A program made the position numbers and the translations under genes. Below, in pieces: positions 1 through 10,419 of a stretch of 64,000 nt of DNA. The stretch spans positions 1-64,000 of the forward strand of contig NZ_JAVDDS010000010.1 in assembly GCF_030848475.1 (NCBI RefSeq), in the 5' to 3' direction. The stretch's first letter is position 1. Every line of letters begins with the position of its first letter. Origin of the DNA: Herbivorax alkaliphila. GTDB taxonomy: Bacteria > Bacillota > Clostridia > Acetivibrionales > Acetivibrionaceae. The notes under the pieces are model-generated. The model was not told where the DNA came from. It saw only the letters and a list, made by a program, of their open reading frames with translations, and did not search any database.

Positions 1-3000
1 CTCGTATATACCTTGATTGTACATCACCTAACCCATCAATTTCAAGTACTATATTTCCTGCATCATATATGTACCTTGTCTTTTCTCCATTTACAGTCTT
101 AGTCGTCCTCAATCCATCTCCATTATATGTATAGCTTGCTGTCTTACCATCGCCTGTAAATCCTATTAGCCTGTTAAAACCATCGTATTCATAAAAGTAT
201 ATTCCGCCTGTGTCTTCTTGCTTTCCTGCTACAAATCCTGTAAAGCTTGTTTCATCCCCTTCTTTTAGTACAGTCTGCTTTTTAAATATCTGGTTTCCAT
301 TTCTGTCATAGTTATATATGTTCTCTTCCCTTTTGTCTAATACTAATTCAAATTCTTTTGCTGACCGAGGAAATGTAGCTCTTCTGCGTTCTTCAGGTTT
401 ATTGTACAGTATTATTTCATGTGTAAGCCTATTGTTTTTATCATATTTGTAACTGGTAGTATAGTATATTGCATCATAGGCATTCCCACTCTTTCCATAC
501 CAACCCCCTATACGATCGCTTAAATTACCTTCTTCAACACTCATTCTCCTTCTGTTGTGAGATGCATCATATTCATATGTAACTCTTTTTACAATAGTGT
601 CCTCTTCTGTATCTGTCTCTCTGTAGAGTCTTCCTAATCCGTCATATATATATTGTGTTGAATTGCCGCTTATCTCTTCGTATTTTCTTGACTGATTTCC
701 ATCTAAATAGTACTCATAGTGATATCTAGAAATATATTTTGAACTTAATACATATGCCCTCGAATTTTCAAGTGAAACCAAATTATTTGCAAGGTTATAA
801 TCATAATATATATCAGCATTTACATATCTCAATATACTTCTATTTCCATTTTCATCATACACATAGAATGCACTATAAGCAATCTGATCTTCTGGTTCTA
901 AAACTCTCTTTAGACGATCCATTCCGTCATATTCATAGGTGAGCTCTATTTTTGCTTCCCCATCCTTCTTTAATTCAAAAGATGTCCTGTTATCGCTTGC
1001 ATCATAACCATAACTTTTAATTACACCTTTTGATTCGTCCACTGTTACAAGTCTTCCAAGTTCGTCATATGTATAGGTATAGTCTACTTCACCACCTGTT
1101 TCACTTCTTTTCATACCTGTTAATTTATATGTATAGAAATATGAAGCATCTCCTATTCCATCAGAGGTTTTAACACTTTTTGATTCCATTCTGCCTAAGA
1201 TATCGTACTCATAGCTTATCTCATTGTTATTTCTATCAATTTTGCTTATTAAATCACCATTTAAATCATGCTCATATATTTCTTCATATCCCATATGATC
1301 AATAACTTTTTCCAACTGATTGGTATATTTATTGTATTCATATTTTTTTACATTAAATACTTCATCATTACCTTCTACTTCATCTAATCCTGTAATTTTT
1401 AAATAACTTATAAGACCTGTATACATCCTAAGCTTGTTGCCTGACTCATCATAATAATATTGAGTCCATGTCTCTTTTGGACTATTTGACAGATTGTTAA
1501 CATTTTTTATACCTGTTAACATATTGCACCTGTCATATACATACCATTTCTCATTGAAAGAAAGTTCTTCTTCTGGTTTGTTAGCTGTTGTCTTTTCATA
1601 TCTCAAATTACCGTTTCGGTCATAACCATAAAGATTTTTAGAATATATTACCTTTCCCTCTTCATCTTTTTCAAAAGGTATTTTTTCTTTTATAAGCCTA
1701 TCCATATTGTCATAAATGTATGTTGTGTAATATTTTTCAGTACTTGGTCTATTATTACCTTTGTAGTCTGTTACTCTTATTTTCCTTCCTAATGCATCAT
1801 ATTCATTTGTCATATAGTGTCCATTAATATTGGTAAGTCTTACAAGTCTTCCTGCATAATCATACTCATACTTACTTGTCCATTCTAAAAGATCTCCTGA
1901 TACAGATTTTCTCCAGATATCTGAATCTGATTCATCATAAAACCTTGCAATTCTTTCATCTGTCACATTTCCAAGATAGTCATAATTAAATGTGTCTTTG
2001 TAATCCTCACCATTATTTCTTTTTCTAACCTGCATTTTAAGATTGCCTTTTTTATCCTCATATGCAGCTGTTGATATTGATGGAGAACTTTCATCACCTA
2101 ATATTGTATTACTAGTTTTAAAATACTTCTCTAAACCGTCATTTACTACCTCATATCTGTTTACTTCTCTATAATACAATTTATTTGCATTATCTCTTGT
2201 CTCTTTTAATCTAAGACTTCCGTCTCCAAAATATTTATAATTTGTAAAGCCTCCATTCACAAGATTTCTTTCGGTATCAACACGAAAATTTGAATCATAC
2301 TCTATCTTTTCAATACTTACAAATTCTCCGTCTACAAACACCTGAGTCTTTACAAGGTTTCCGAATTCATCATACACTTCCTTTGTTCTGCTTCCGTTTT
2401 CCATTATAGTTTCAACACTGTTTTCATCTGCATTAGATGTGTATTTAAACTCTTTCCTTGTGCCATCAGGGTTGATTATTGTTGTTACTCTTCCTAAGTT
2501 ATCATAACGGTAATTGGTACGATAACCTTCTCCATCTATGATTACATTTAAATTGCCATAAAAGTCATAGCTGTATCTTTCATCAATTACACCTGCATCT
2601 AAACCTTCCCTAGCCTCTATAAGTTCTCCTAACTCGTCATCAGACTCTGAGCCTTCTCTTAAATCAGTGTAATATATTCTTGAAGGATACAATCCTTTAT
2701 ATCTTCCATCATATTCATAAAAGGTTGGAATAAAATATTCCCATTTAGATTTTTCTCCCTGAGGACAGTCTTCTAAATACCTTCTTTCTTCAACTACATT
2801 TCCATATGTATCATAAACGTACTCCATCTTTTCTTTTAAAGTATAATCATTAGCACCTTTCTTTTCATAAACATTCTCCAACTCGATAGACTTTTCATTA
2901 GAAGTAGGTACATACTCGTGTTTTATATATGTATCACGATCTTTTTTATATTCAATAGAAGTCATATAGTGGTATGTAGGATTATATTCATAAGTTGTCC

Positions 3001-5053
3001 TATATTCACTGTCTAATGGATCATAATCTGTTATTGATAATTCATTATAATTTGTTTTACTGTCAGATGCTCTTTTTGTTCCATGTCCCCATTGATAATT
3101 AAGATTACGGTACTTGTCAAATGCGTAGTTTTCCGCATATGATATAAATTCTCCTGTAGAAGGATTAAATACATTTTTTACAGCCAATGTCATTTGCCTA
3201 TTATTATCATACCTGTATATCATCTCTTCATTATAGCTTCCATCTGCATAATCATTTAACACATTTAAACAAAGCAATTTGTTATTATATGTATATGTAA
3301 ACTCATTTCCACTTGTATCTTCAACCACTGTTTTTACTTCAAAATCATCAGGTATATCCTCCTGTGTACCATAAAGGGGATAACCATCGTACTGGCAGAA
3401 TACTCCTTCTGATTCCGTCTTTTTATAATTAAATTCTTTCTCATTATATATTCTGCCCTCCTTATCCTCTTCATACCTTTTTATAACCCTGTAAAAATAC
3501 ATCGAACCATCAGGACCTAAATTTTTTATATTTCTGTCTGCTATTTTCTCCCCTGCCTTGTCATCCCAATCATCATTTTCTTCTACTACATATCTTACTC
3601 CTCTATTATATTCATAATGAGTCTTTGCCATTGTAGGATATGTGATAGTTGAAAGACAGGCATAATAGTTATATACTCCACTAAATTTATCACTGTTAGA
3701 ATCATTATCTCTTTTGCTGTAGACAGGATTACCATTTTCATCTAATACAGGTTTGCCATTATCATCCTTATCAAAACCATTATAGTGATCTTCATTTCTA
3801 TTAAAATAGTTGTCCATTGCATAGTTTATGTCATAATCATATTTGGTTTCGCCCCCCTCTTGATCTACAACTTTATAGAGTACAAACTCATTCTCAAATC
3901 GTCCTCTTTCCTTCGCTGTATCTGCATTTGTTATGTCTTTTACAGATTTTTTGTGATATACAATTTCATTAGTTCCCCATCTAATATTTACCGTACTATC
4001 AGTATCATTATAATTTATCAATATTTCTCTTCCTACACTGTCTACTATCCTTGTTATTACTGGTGTTGTAACGTTATAGTCATTGTCCCTCCATGTCCTA
4101 TCTGTATGAAAAAAACGAATATTATTTCCAAATCTGTCCTCTATTGCAAGTAATCGTCCATCTTCTGCAAAGTATATCTTTTTACCATCTTTTTCGCTAA
4201 CAACATAAAAGGCATCCATTTCAAAATCAGACCTTGATACATTTTCACGTTTTATAGAAATATCTTTTAAATCATATCCATCTAATGATATTTCACCATT
4301 TTCCTCAACTTCTATATGCCATACTCCCGTACTTCCATAATGAAGATATAAATTACCTCTTCTATTTTCTATAAAGGGAAATTCAAATGACCACCCTGCA
4401 CCTATATCAAAATGTCTCTGATTAACTGTTACAACTCCAGGTCTTGTCCCATAAAATTTAGGAGCAGCATCTGTCCTATAACTTTTAACTGACATTTGTA
4501 TAAACTTATATGATTCATAATATGGTTCTCCACTAGCATCCTCAAATCTAAGAGTTTCTGAAAATTCATCATTTTTATATCTTTCCAAAAGTGCATCTGC
4601 TTTTTCAGAAATTGTAAATTGATTAGGATCTGTAAAATTTTCAACTCGTTTAGCTCCTGGAACTCCCATTTTGCTATATCTTTGTATCTCTACCATGCCA
4701 TACACTTGCCATACTTCAATTTCCTGTTCTTCCCCCTCAACCAAATCAACAAAAGGCTCTCTTAAATTTGAGTTCCCCAGTCTGTAGTATCTTGTAAGTG
4801 CAAGATCTAATCCTTTTCTTCCCTCAAGTACTAAATCAGTTTCCTTTAATTCTAAATCTCCTGTAGCAGAGTTGATATTTTCCCCCTCACCTATCTCAAA
4901 AGATGTATTGTCAACTTTTTTATATGCTGAATCAGGAAATATATACCCTTCATAAATATTACTTCTATCAAAACTTGCAAATAAAGATACAGTATTTAAT
5001 ATACTTATACCAATAACACAAAACAACATACTAACTAAAATTTTATATTTCAT
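1..5053 (-). CDS. RHS/YD-repeat surface protein (3' end outside window)
   Basis: An open frame of about 1,680 codons runs from ATG at 5053 to the window edge with no stop. It begins with a hydrophobic signal peptide (MKYKILVSMLFCVIGIS). An RHS-type N-terminal region follows, with a motif INSATGDLELKETDL typical of RHS proteins. Dozens of YD repeats come next, for example YRYDNLGRV, YEYDILGRM, YTYDELGRL, YIYDGLGRL and YEYDGFNRL. By family knowledge these repeats build a beta-shell around a C-terminal payload or form a wall-associated filament. The C-terminus that would tell which is outside the window. The start codon overlaps the stop of the upstream gene (TGATG), which implies translational coupling. 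The family call is secure; toxin versus structural role is open. Confidence 0.93.
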   Translation of the reverse strand, partial: MKYKILVSMLFCVIGISILNTVSLFASFDRSNIYEGYIFPDSAYKKVDNTSFEIGEGENINSATGDLELKETDLVLEGRKGLDLALTRYYRLGNSNLREPFVDLVEGEEQEIEVWQVYGMVEIQRYSKMGVPGAKRVENFTDPNQFTISEKADALLERYKNDEFSETLRFEDASGEPYYESYKFIQMSVKSYRTDAAPKFYGTRPGVVTVNQRHFDIGAGWSFEFPFIENRRGNLYLHYGSTGVWHIEVEENGEISLDGYDLKDISIKRENVSRSDFEMDAFYVVSEKDGKKIYFAEDGRLLAIEDRFGNNIRFFHTDRTWRDNDYNVTTPVITRIVDSVGREILINYNDTDSTVNIRWGTNEIVYHKKSVKDITNADTAKERGRFENEFVLYKVVDQEGGETKYDYDINYAMDNYFNRNEDHYNGFDKDDNGKPVLDENGNPVYSKRDNDSNSDKFSGVYNYYACLSTITYPTMAKTHYEYNRGVRYVVEENDDWDDKAGEKIADRNIKNLGPDGSMYFYRVIKRYEEDKEGRIYNEKEFNYKKTESEGVFCQYDGYPLYGTQEDIPDDFEVKTVVEDTSGNEFTYTYNNKLLCLNVLNDYADGSYNEEMIYRYDNNRQMTLAVKNVFNPSTGEFISYAENYAFDKYRNLNYQWGHGTKRASDSKTNYNELSITDYDPLDSEYRTTYEYNPTYHYMTSIEYKKDRDTYIKHEYVPTSNEKSIELENVYEKKGANDYTLKEKMEYVYDTYGNVVEERRYLEDCPQGEKSKWEYFIPTFYEYDGRYKGLYPSRIYYTDLREGSESDDELGELIEAREGLDAGVIDERYSYDFYGNLNVIIDGEGYRTNYRYDNLGRVTTIINPDGTRKEFKYTSNADENSVETIMENGSRTKEVYDEFGNLVKTQVFVDGEFVSIEKIEYDSNFRVDTERNLVNGGFTNYKYFGDGSLRLKETRDNANKLYYREVNRYEVVNDGLEKYFKTSNTILGDESSPSISTAAYEDKKGNLKMQVRKRNNGEDYKDTFNYDYLGNVTDERIARFYDESDSDIWRKSVSGDLLEWTSKYEYDYAGRLVRLTNINGHYMTNEYDALGRKIRVTDYKGNNRPSTEKYYTTYIYDNMDRLIKEKIPFEKDEEGKVIYSKNLYGYDRNGNLRYEKTTANKPEEELSFNEKWYVYDRCNMLTGIKNVNNLSNSPKETWTQYYYDESGNKLRMYTGLISYLKITGLDEVEGNDEVFNVKKYEYNKYTNQLEKVIDHMGYEEIYEHDLNGDLISKIDRNNNEISYEYDILGRMESKSVKTSDGIGDASYFYTYKLTGMKRSETGGEVDYTYTYDELGRLVTVDESKGVIKSYGYDASDNRTSFELKKDGEAKIELTYEYDGMDRLKRVLEPEDQIAYSAFYVYDENGNRSILRYVNADIYYDYNLANNLVSLENSRAYVLSSKYISRYHYEYYLDGNQSRKYEEISGNSTQYIYDGLGRLYRETDTEEDTIVKRVTYEYDASHNRRRMSVEEGNLSDRIGGWYGKSGNAYDAIYYTTSYKYDKNNRLTHEIILYNKPEERRRATFPRSAKEFELVLDKREENIYNYDRNGNQIFKKQTVLKEGDETSFTGFVAGKQEDTGGIYFYEYDGFNRLIGFTGDGKTASYTYNGDGLRTTKTVNGEKTRYIYDAGNIVLEIDGLGDVQSRYIR

Positions 5054-6171
5054 CAGTCACGTTCCCCCATTTCATCAATTACTTTATCCCAGTCACCAAG
5101 CCTGTTAAACTTTTCAACCAAAATCTCAAGTGAAACATTATAATCAATTGAAAGAGTTTTTGCCGTATACATACTAAATCCTTCAATTCCATTTTCACGA
5201 CATAAAGCCACTTCTTCTTCTGTAGCACCTAAAACATCCACTACATCTCTTTCTAACTGCTGAATCCTCTCTTCCATCGTAATATCTCCACTACTTGCCC
5301 TTCTTCCTTCTTCTAAATACTGCTGATACAATTCATCATGTGTTTTTCCACTTTTAATCTTATCCCAAACTTCTTCATGGGGTACATTATTGTTTGTACT
5401 CAAAAGTGCTATATCAACCATTTCCTGGCTTGACAAACCCATTTCTTCCATTTCTTTGACAATACTTTCAGGTACCTCAAGTTGTTCTAGCGGAGTTTTT
5501 TCTTCAATTCCTAATTCTTTTTCTATATCTTCCCATTCCTTTGTTTCACGCTTCTTTGGCTCCTCAACTGATAATGCGCTAAATAATTTCTCTTCTTCTG
5601 GCTTGACTAAATCTCCATATCTCATTTCAAGAATTTCTTCTGTATCCATATCAGTTTTAGCTGCAATTTCTTCTGCTTTCTCTACCTGCAAGACTCCGAT
5701 TCCCTTTTTGACAAGTTCAATAACTCTGTCATCTGAAAGCATTTTATCCTGTAGTTTTAATTTTTCAAGTTCTCTTTTTACATCATTTAAATCACCTATC
5801 TCAGAATATAGGTCTTCTATTTGGTTAATTGACTTGCCATACTCTTCTGCTAAAGTCTCTATCCAATCTTGTTTTCTTATTTTCCAAAGCCCTGCCGGCA
5901 TACCTGTATCCTCATCAATATCTATTGGTGACTCTAATTCTGAGTTCTCGGTCTGTTCACTTATATCATCTACAGACTCACTATCTGTCTCTATTGGCTC
6001 TTCTTCCTTTTCTGGCTCCTTGTCAGGCACTGGCGTATTTTCAACCATTTCTTCTTTTTTTGCATAGTCCTCTTTGTTGTTAACTGCTTCTGCCACAGAA
6101 ATTACTGTCACTGTAATAACTAAAATTGCAATTATAATACCTGTTAATTTTTTATATTTTTTAATCATCAT
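5053..6171 (-). CDS. Acidic membrane-anchored protein with internal helical repeats
   Basis: Product of 372 aa, family not recognised. The ATG at 6171 is preferred over an upstream in-frame GTG at 6198 because the Shine-Dalgarno AGAGGAG lies between them, 7 nt before the ATG. One transmembrane segment (GIIIAILVITVTVISVAEAV) sits near the N-terminus, followed by a Glu/Pro-rich linker. About four degenerate helical units of 30-40 aa follow with the pattern YGxSxxxIxxLYxxxGDxxxVxxEL; clear examples are EEYGKSINQIEDLYSEIGDL near the start and IDYNVSLEILVEKFNRLGDW at the end. The gene lies between the dockerin gene and the RHS gene and overlaps the RHS start, so a secretion or assembly partner for the RHS protein is plausible but inferred. 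Confidence 0.85.
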   Translation of the reverse strand: MMIKKYKKLTGIIIAILVITVTVISVAEAVNNKEDYAKKEEMVENTPVPDKEPEKEEEPIETDSESVDDISEQTENSELESPIDIDEDTGMPAGLWKIRKQDWIETLAEEYGKSINQIEDLYSEIGDLNDVKRELEKLKLQDKMLSDDRVIELVKKGIGVLQVEKAEEIAAKTDMDTEEILEMRYGDLVKPEEEKLFSALSVEEPKKRETKEWEDIEKELGIEEKTPLEQLEVPESIVKEMEEMGLSSQEMVDIALLSTNNNVPHEEVWDKIKSGKTHDELYQQYLEEGRRASSGDITMEERIQQLERDVVDVLGATEEEVALCRENGIEGFSMYTAKTLSIDYNVSLEILVEKFNRLGDWDKVIDEMGERD

Positions 6172-6212
6172 AAATTTTCTCCTCTCTTTAATAACCACTT
6201 TTTATTTAGATA

Positions 6213-7409
6213 CTAATTTTCACCTACATAAATTCTTACATTTTCTTCTTCACTATACATAGTAATTTCATCTCCATGCCTATCAACTAATGTGATTCTA
6301 CCCGTTGGATTATTTGAAACTATTCTTATTCTTTTTCCTGAGTTGTTAACAATTGTAATATTGGTTCTAAAATTTTTGTTTTCTGGAACATTAATTGGAA
6401 AATCAGCATTGATTTCAATATTAATAGTATCGCCTAAAATTTCTCCGTCATAAGTAACTTCTCTAGGACTTATTGAATGTGCCCTATATGTATTTGCATC
6501 AAAACTTAAACTTAATTCTACAAACTCTCCAGTTTTTATACCAATTCGTTTTCTTGTATTCGCACACCTTGTAACAAAATTAGCACCACCTACATAAAAA
6601 TTCATTAAATCAACAACCACATCTCTGCGAAAATCATCTATATCCTCTGATATTCTCTCGACTTTATAGTCTATTTGATGTAATCCATCAGCTTTAGACT
6701 TAAATTTAACAGAATTTAATGCTCCAGACAATCCTTTGTCAACATAAAAAAACTTTTCAGAACTAAAAATAAACATTCCTTCATCAGGTTTAAATTCTAG
6801 TATCTCAATATCTGTTCCCTCTACCCATTTTGGTGTAAGCACTTTTTCATATGTTTCACTACACAAATCAACCACTTCAAGCACATCTGGATTATACGTA
6901 ACTGTATAAATGTATAATGCACTTAAACTTTCTTTATTTTTTAAATTGTCTGCACTGAAAACAAAATTAAATATCTCACCCTGTACTGTATTAACATTAC
7001 TTGTTTTTTCGTCAAGAAAAACAGGTGTTGGTGTAGGATTCGGTTTTGAGGAAGGTGTTGGCACAGGAGTTGGATCTTCCATAGATTCTTTTGGAAATTC
7101 ATCTATCATTTCCAGCAAATATCTGCCTAAAAGGATAACATCACTACTGTCAATTAAACCATCTCCATTTAAATCTGCCACCCAAAGCTTGTCTTCAACT
7201 GGCAACTCATCAATTATTTCAAGTACATACCTTGTTAATATAATATAGTCTGTACTGTCCACTATTCCATCTTCATTCATGTCACCAATAATTCCTCTTT
7301 GATTAGAATCTCCAGATTGGGATAGCACTATTGATCCTGAAATCAAAAATAAAAAAGTTATAAGGCATATAAAAATAAACCTTATATTAAATAACTTATT
7401 ACTCCACAA
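6213..7409 (-). CDS. Secreted dockerin protein with cohesin-like domain and C-terminal module shared with PilO
   Basis: Product of 398 aa from a TTG start 6 nt after AGGGGG. Layout: signal peptide (about 8-30); type I-like dockerin (41-104) with two calcium loops, D43-M-N-E-D47-G and D79-L-N-G-D83-G; a Pro/Thr linker (112-129); a beta-rich region with cohesin-like features (about 137-252, motif YTVTYNPDVLEV); and an unrecognised module (260-398). Dockerins normally bind cohesins of a scaffoldin and usually lie at a C-terminus, so the N-terminal position is uncommon. The last module is about 89% identical over some 100 residues to the C-terminus of the PilO-like protein at 13446-14630. First gene of the cassette leading to the RHS gene. 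The dockerin call is firm; the cohesin-like call is tentative. Confidence 0.88.
   Translation of the reverse strand: MWSNKLFNIRFIFICLITFLFLISGSIVLSQSGDSNQRGIIGDMNEDGIVDSTDYIILTRYVLEIIDELPVEDKLWVADLNGDGLIDSSDVILLGRYLLEMIDEFPKESMEDPTPVPTPSSKPNPTPTPVFLDEKTSNVNTVQGEIFNFVFSADNLKNKESLSALYIYTVTYNPDVLEVVDLCSETYEKVLTPKWVEGTDIEILEFKPDEGMFIFSSEKFFYVDKGLSGALNSVKFKSKADGLHQIDYKVERISEDIDDFRRDVVVDLMNFYVGGANFVTRCANTRKRIGIKTGEFVELSLSFDANTYRAHSISPREVTYDGEILGDTINIEINADFPINVPENKNFRTNITIVNNSGKRIRIVSNNPTGRITLVDRHGDEITMYSEEENVRIYVGEN
6340..6633 (-). repeat. Copy 1 of a ~295 bp coding duplication (dockerin gene)
   Basis: This stretch aligns to 13561-13857 with about 19 mismatches and one 3-nt indel, counted by eye, roughly 93% identity. 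It encodes the conserved body of the shared C-terminal module, from FRRDVVV to IRI. Similarity begins abruptly at FRRD. The remaining ~30 C-terminal residues are still related but more diverged. Confidence 0.92.
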
Positions 7410-7604
7410 AAATTGCCCCCTAAATTATTAAATTTTAAAAATACTGGCATTTTCCAGCACCTTCCCTGAGATGATACCATAAAAAATAATAAAAATTAAC
7501 AATTTATGTAATATTTCATATGTTTATTAAAGGCTAAGAACCATATTCCATAAACTAAAGCTGCTTCCATATTTTCATTCACTTAAATAACATATACCCT
7601 ATAA

Positions 7605-7629
7605 TATCGGATATACAAAAAATCCTTTA
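7605..7629 (-). promoter_or_regulatory. Possible SigD (sigma-28)-type promoter before the dockerin gene
   Basis: The minus strand reads TAAA, 13 nt, TCCGATAT. The Bacillus SigD consensus is TAAA-N15-GCCGATAT, so seven of eight -10 positions match but the spacer is about 2 nt short. The site lies about 200 bp upstream of the TTG start at 7409. Weak call. Confidence 0.2.
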
Positions 7630-7659
7630 CCATTTGTAATATCCCTTATATAAATAGTT

Positions 7660-7875
7660 CTATCTCTCGATAATAGAACCAGGTATAAGATTTGGATTTA
7701 GATATGCTTTTAGTGAAGTGCTGATTATTCTGTCCACCCTATATCTATTATTTGACAGTGCAGTTGCTACAATTTTTTCTCCTAAATAATCTAGCTCAAT
7801 GTTTTTACCCTCTTTTTTTTGATCATCAAAATTACCAAATACAACTTCAACAGGCACTATAGAATGTAAAATCAT
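7660..7875 (-). CDS. ylzJ: YlzJ-like protein
   Basis: Small protein of 71 aa beginning [14 protein letters not shown], which resembles the start of the Firmicute YlzJ-like family. The ATG overlaps the tepA stop (ATGA), and a strong Shine-Dalgarno GGAGGGG sits inside the end of tepA. In Bacillus ylzJ likewise follows tepA. No enzymatic motif or membrane segment is seen and the family has no established function. The tepA-ylzJ pairing is the best support for the call. Confidence 0.8.
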   Translation of the reverse strand: MILHSIVPVEVVFGNFDDQKKEGKNIELDYLGEKIVATALSNNRYRVDRIISTSLKAYLNPNLIPGSIIER

Positions 7876-8621
7876 TGTAACCCCTCCTTGTGTTGGTGAC
7901 TTTTTTCTTTTTTTCTTAGCTCAATTAATTCATATAGTTTTTCTAATGCATTAAATAGTCCACCTGTTTCATCAATTAACCCTTTTTTAACAGCTTCATC
8001 CCCAAAAAGAATAGTCCCTACATCATTTGCAAGCTCTCCTGTCTTAAGTATAAGTTTTCTAAAATTCTCCTGTGTTATGTTTGAATTTTTTGATACAAAC
8101 TTTACAACTCTTTCCTGCATCTTATCAAAATACTCATACGTCTGGGGAACACCTACAACCATTCCAGTTAATCTTATAGGGTGAATAGTCATTGTAGCAG
8201 AAGGTGCTATAAATGAGTGCTTTGTGGAAACAGCCATCGGAACTCCTATGCTATGTCCTCCACCTAATACCAATGAAACAGTTGGTTTTGACATACTAGC
8301 AATCATCTCTGCTATAGCAAGACCTGCCTCTACATCTCCACCTACAGTGTTTAAAACAAGCATAAGTGCATCTATTTCATCGCTTTCCTCAATTGCAACT
8401 AATTGAGGTATTACATGTTCATATTTTGTTGTTTTATTTTGAGGAGGCAACACCACATGTCCTTCAATCTGTCCTATAACAGTAAGACAGTGTATATTTC
8501 CCTTTGAATTTGAAACACTAGACTTTCCCAGCTCTTTTATTTCATTTATATCTACATCCTTTTTATTCTGGTTTTCAGTAACTGATTGATTGTTAGAAGA
8601 AATATTATTTTCTTTTTTCAA
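7872..8621 (-). CDS. tepA: TepA/ClpP-family serine protease
   Basis: ClpP/crotonase-fold peptidase of about 249 aa. The start is taken as TTG at 8621, 10 nt after TTGGAG; the open frame continues to an ATG at 8708 that has no ribosome site and would add a non-conserved hydrophobic tail. The chosen length matches Bacillus TepA (about 245 aa). Visible elements: oxyanion region [11 protein letters not shown], nucleophile Ser in GGGHSIG, catalytic His in MTIHPIR and a conserved [11 protein letters not shown] near the end. TepA was reported as a translocation-enhancing, signal-peptide-peptidase-like protein and as a degrader of small acid-soluble spore proteins; which applies here is not visible. 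Coupled to ylzJ. Confidence 0.88.
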   Translation of the reverse strand: MKKENNISSNNQSVTENQNKKDVDINEIKELGKSSVSNSKGNIHCLTVIGQIEGHVVLPPQNKTTKYEHVIPQLVAIEESDEIDALMLVLNTVGGDVEAGLAIAEMIASMSKPTVSLVLGGGHSIGVPMAVSTKHSFIAPSATMTIHPIRLTGMVVGVPQTYEYFDKMQERVVKFVSKNSNITQENFRKLILKTGELANDVGTILFGDEAVKKGLIDETGGLFNALEKLYELIELRKKEKSHQHKEGLQ

Positions 8622-8795
8622 TTTATCACAACTCCAATATGTATAAATTAAGTTACTAATAGTATTGTTTTTTTTATTAAAAAATATTACAAAAAAATAA
8701 AATCCCATGTTACTCAGAATAATGGCATGTCATTTATTTAATTGAAACTATAGAATATTTTTATTTAACTAAATGACATACCCAATTAGAAAGGT

Positions 8796-8912
8796 TTATC
8801 TTATTCTAAAACTCCGCCTTCTTAGAGTTAAGTTGCTCTTATAAATCTTCAGGTGGAGTTGAATCTCAAGCTAAAGACTCGATGCTTAGCTTTATCTAAA
8901 AGATTTAACTGA
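8796..8912 (+). repeat. Dispersed repeat family 1, copy A (degenerate)
   Basis: Begins TTATCTTATTCTAAAACTCC and ends near GATGCTTAGCTTTATCTAAA. The first hairpin is decayed; the second, around TTAGC/TCTAA, is weakened. Same orientation as copy B. Confidence 0.75.
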
Positions 8913-8916
8913 CTAC

Positions 8917-8952
8917 AAAAAAAAGACCCCTCTTATAAAAGAGAAGCCTTAT
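8917..8952 (-). terminator. Rho-independent terminator of the pilus operon
   Basis: On the minus strand an 8-bp stem CTTCTCTT / AAGAGGGG (with G-T pairs) and a TTAT loop is followed by a run of eight T. It lies about 100 bp beyond the stop of the last pilus-locus gene at 9052. Confidence 0.7.
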
Positions 8953-8954
8953 TT

Positions 8955-9044
8955 TTATCTTGTTCTAAGACTCCACCTCCTATAAGGTGGAGTTGAGTCT
9001 CCATCTGAAGCCTCGATGTTTAGCTTTAACTAAACGAGTTCACT
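8955..9044 (+). repeat. Dispersed repeat family 1, copy B
   Basis: Begins TTATCTTGTTCTAAGACTCC. It contains hairpin arms CCACCT / AGGTGG, then GTTTAGC / CTAAAC, and ends CGAGTTCACT. Reference copy for the family. Confidence 0.85.
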
Positions 9045-9051
9045 ATAATTT

Positions 9052-10398
<1,347 letters not shown>

Positions 10399-10419
10399 TC
10401 ACTCCACCCCATAATTATT

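Larger units (their letters stand above)
8622..9051. other. Intergenic region with two copies of dispersed repeat family 1
   Basis: Non-coding stretch of about 430 bases between the pilus lipoprotein gene and tepA. It holds two head-to-tail copies of the hairpin repeat (8796-8912 and 8955-9044) with a minus-strand terminator between them. I see no gene and no convincing tepA promoter here. Confidence 0.8.

Noticed and set aside
3785-4153. 122-aa hydrophobic plus-strand frame
   Set aside because: Lies wholly inside the RHS gene on the opposite strand, no start signal; the RHS frame is continuous there.
5390-6067. 225-aa plus-strand frame rich in Ser
   Set aside because: Antisense of the acidic repeat protein; no ribosome site and typical of the opposite strand of Glu-rich genes.
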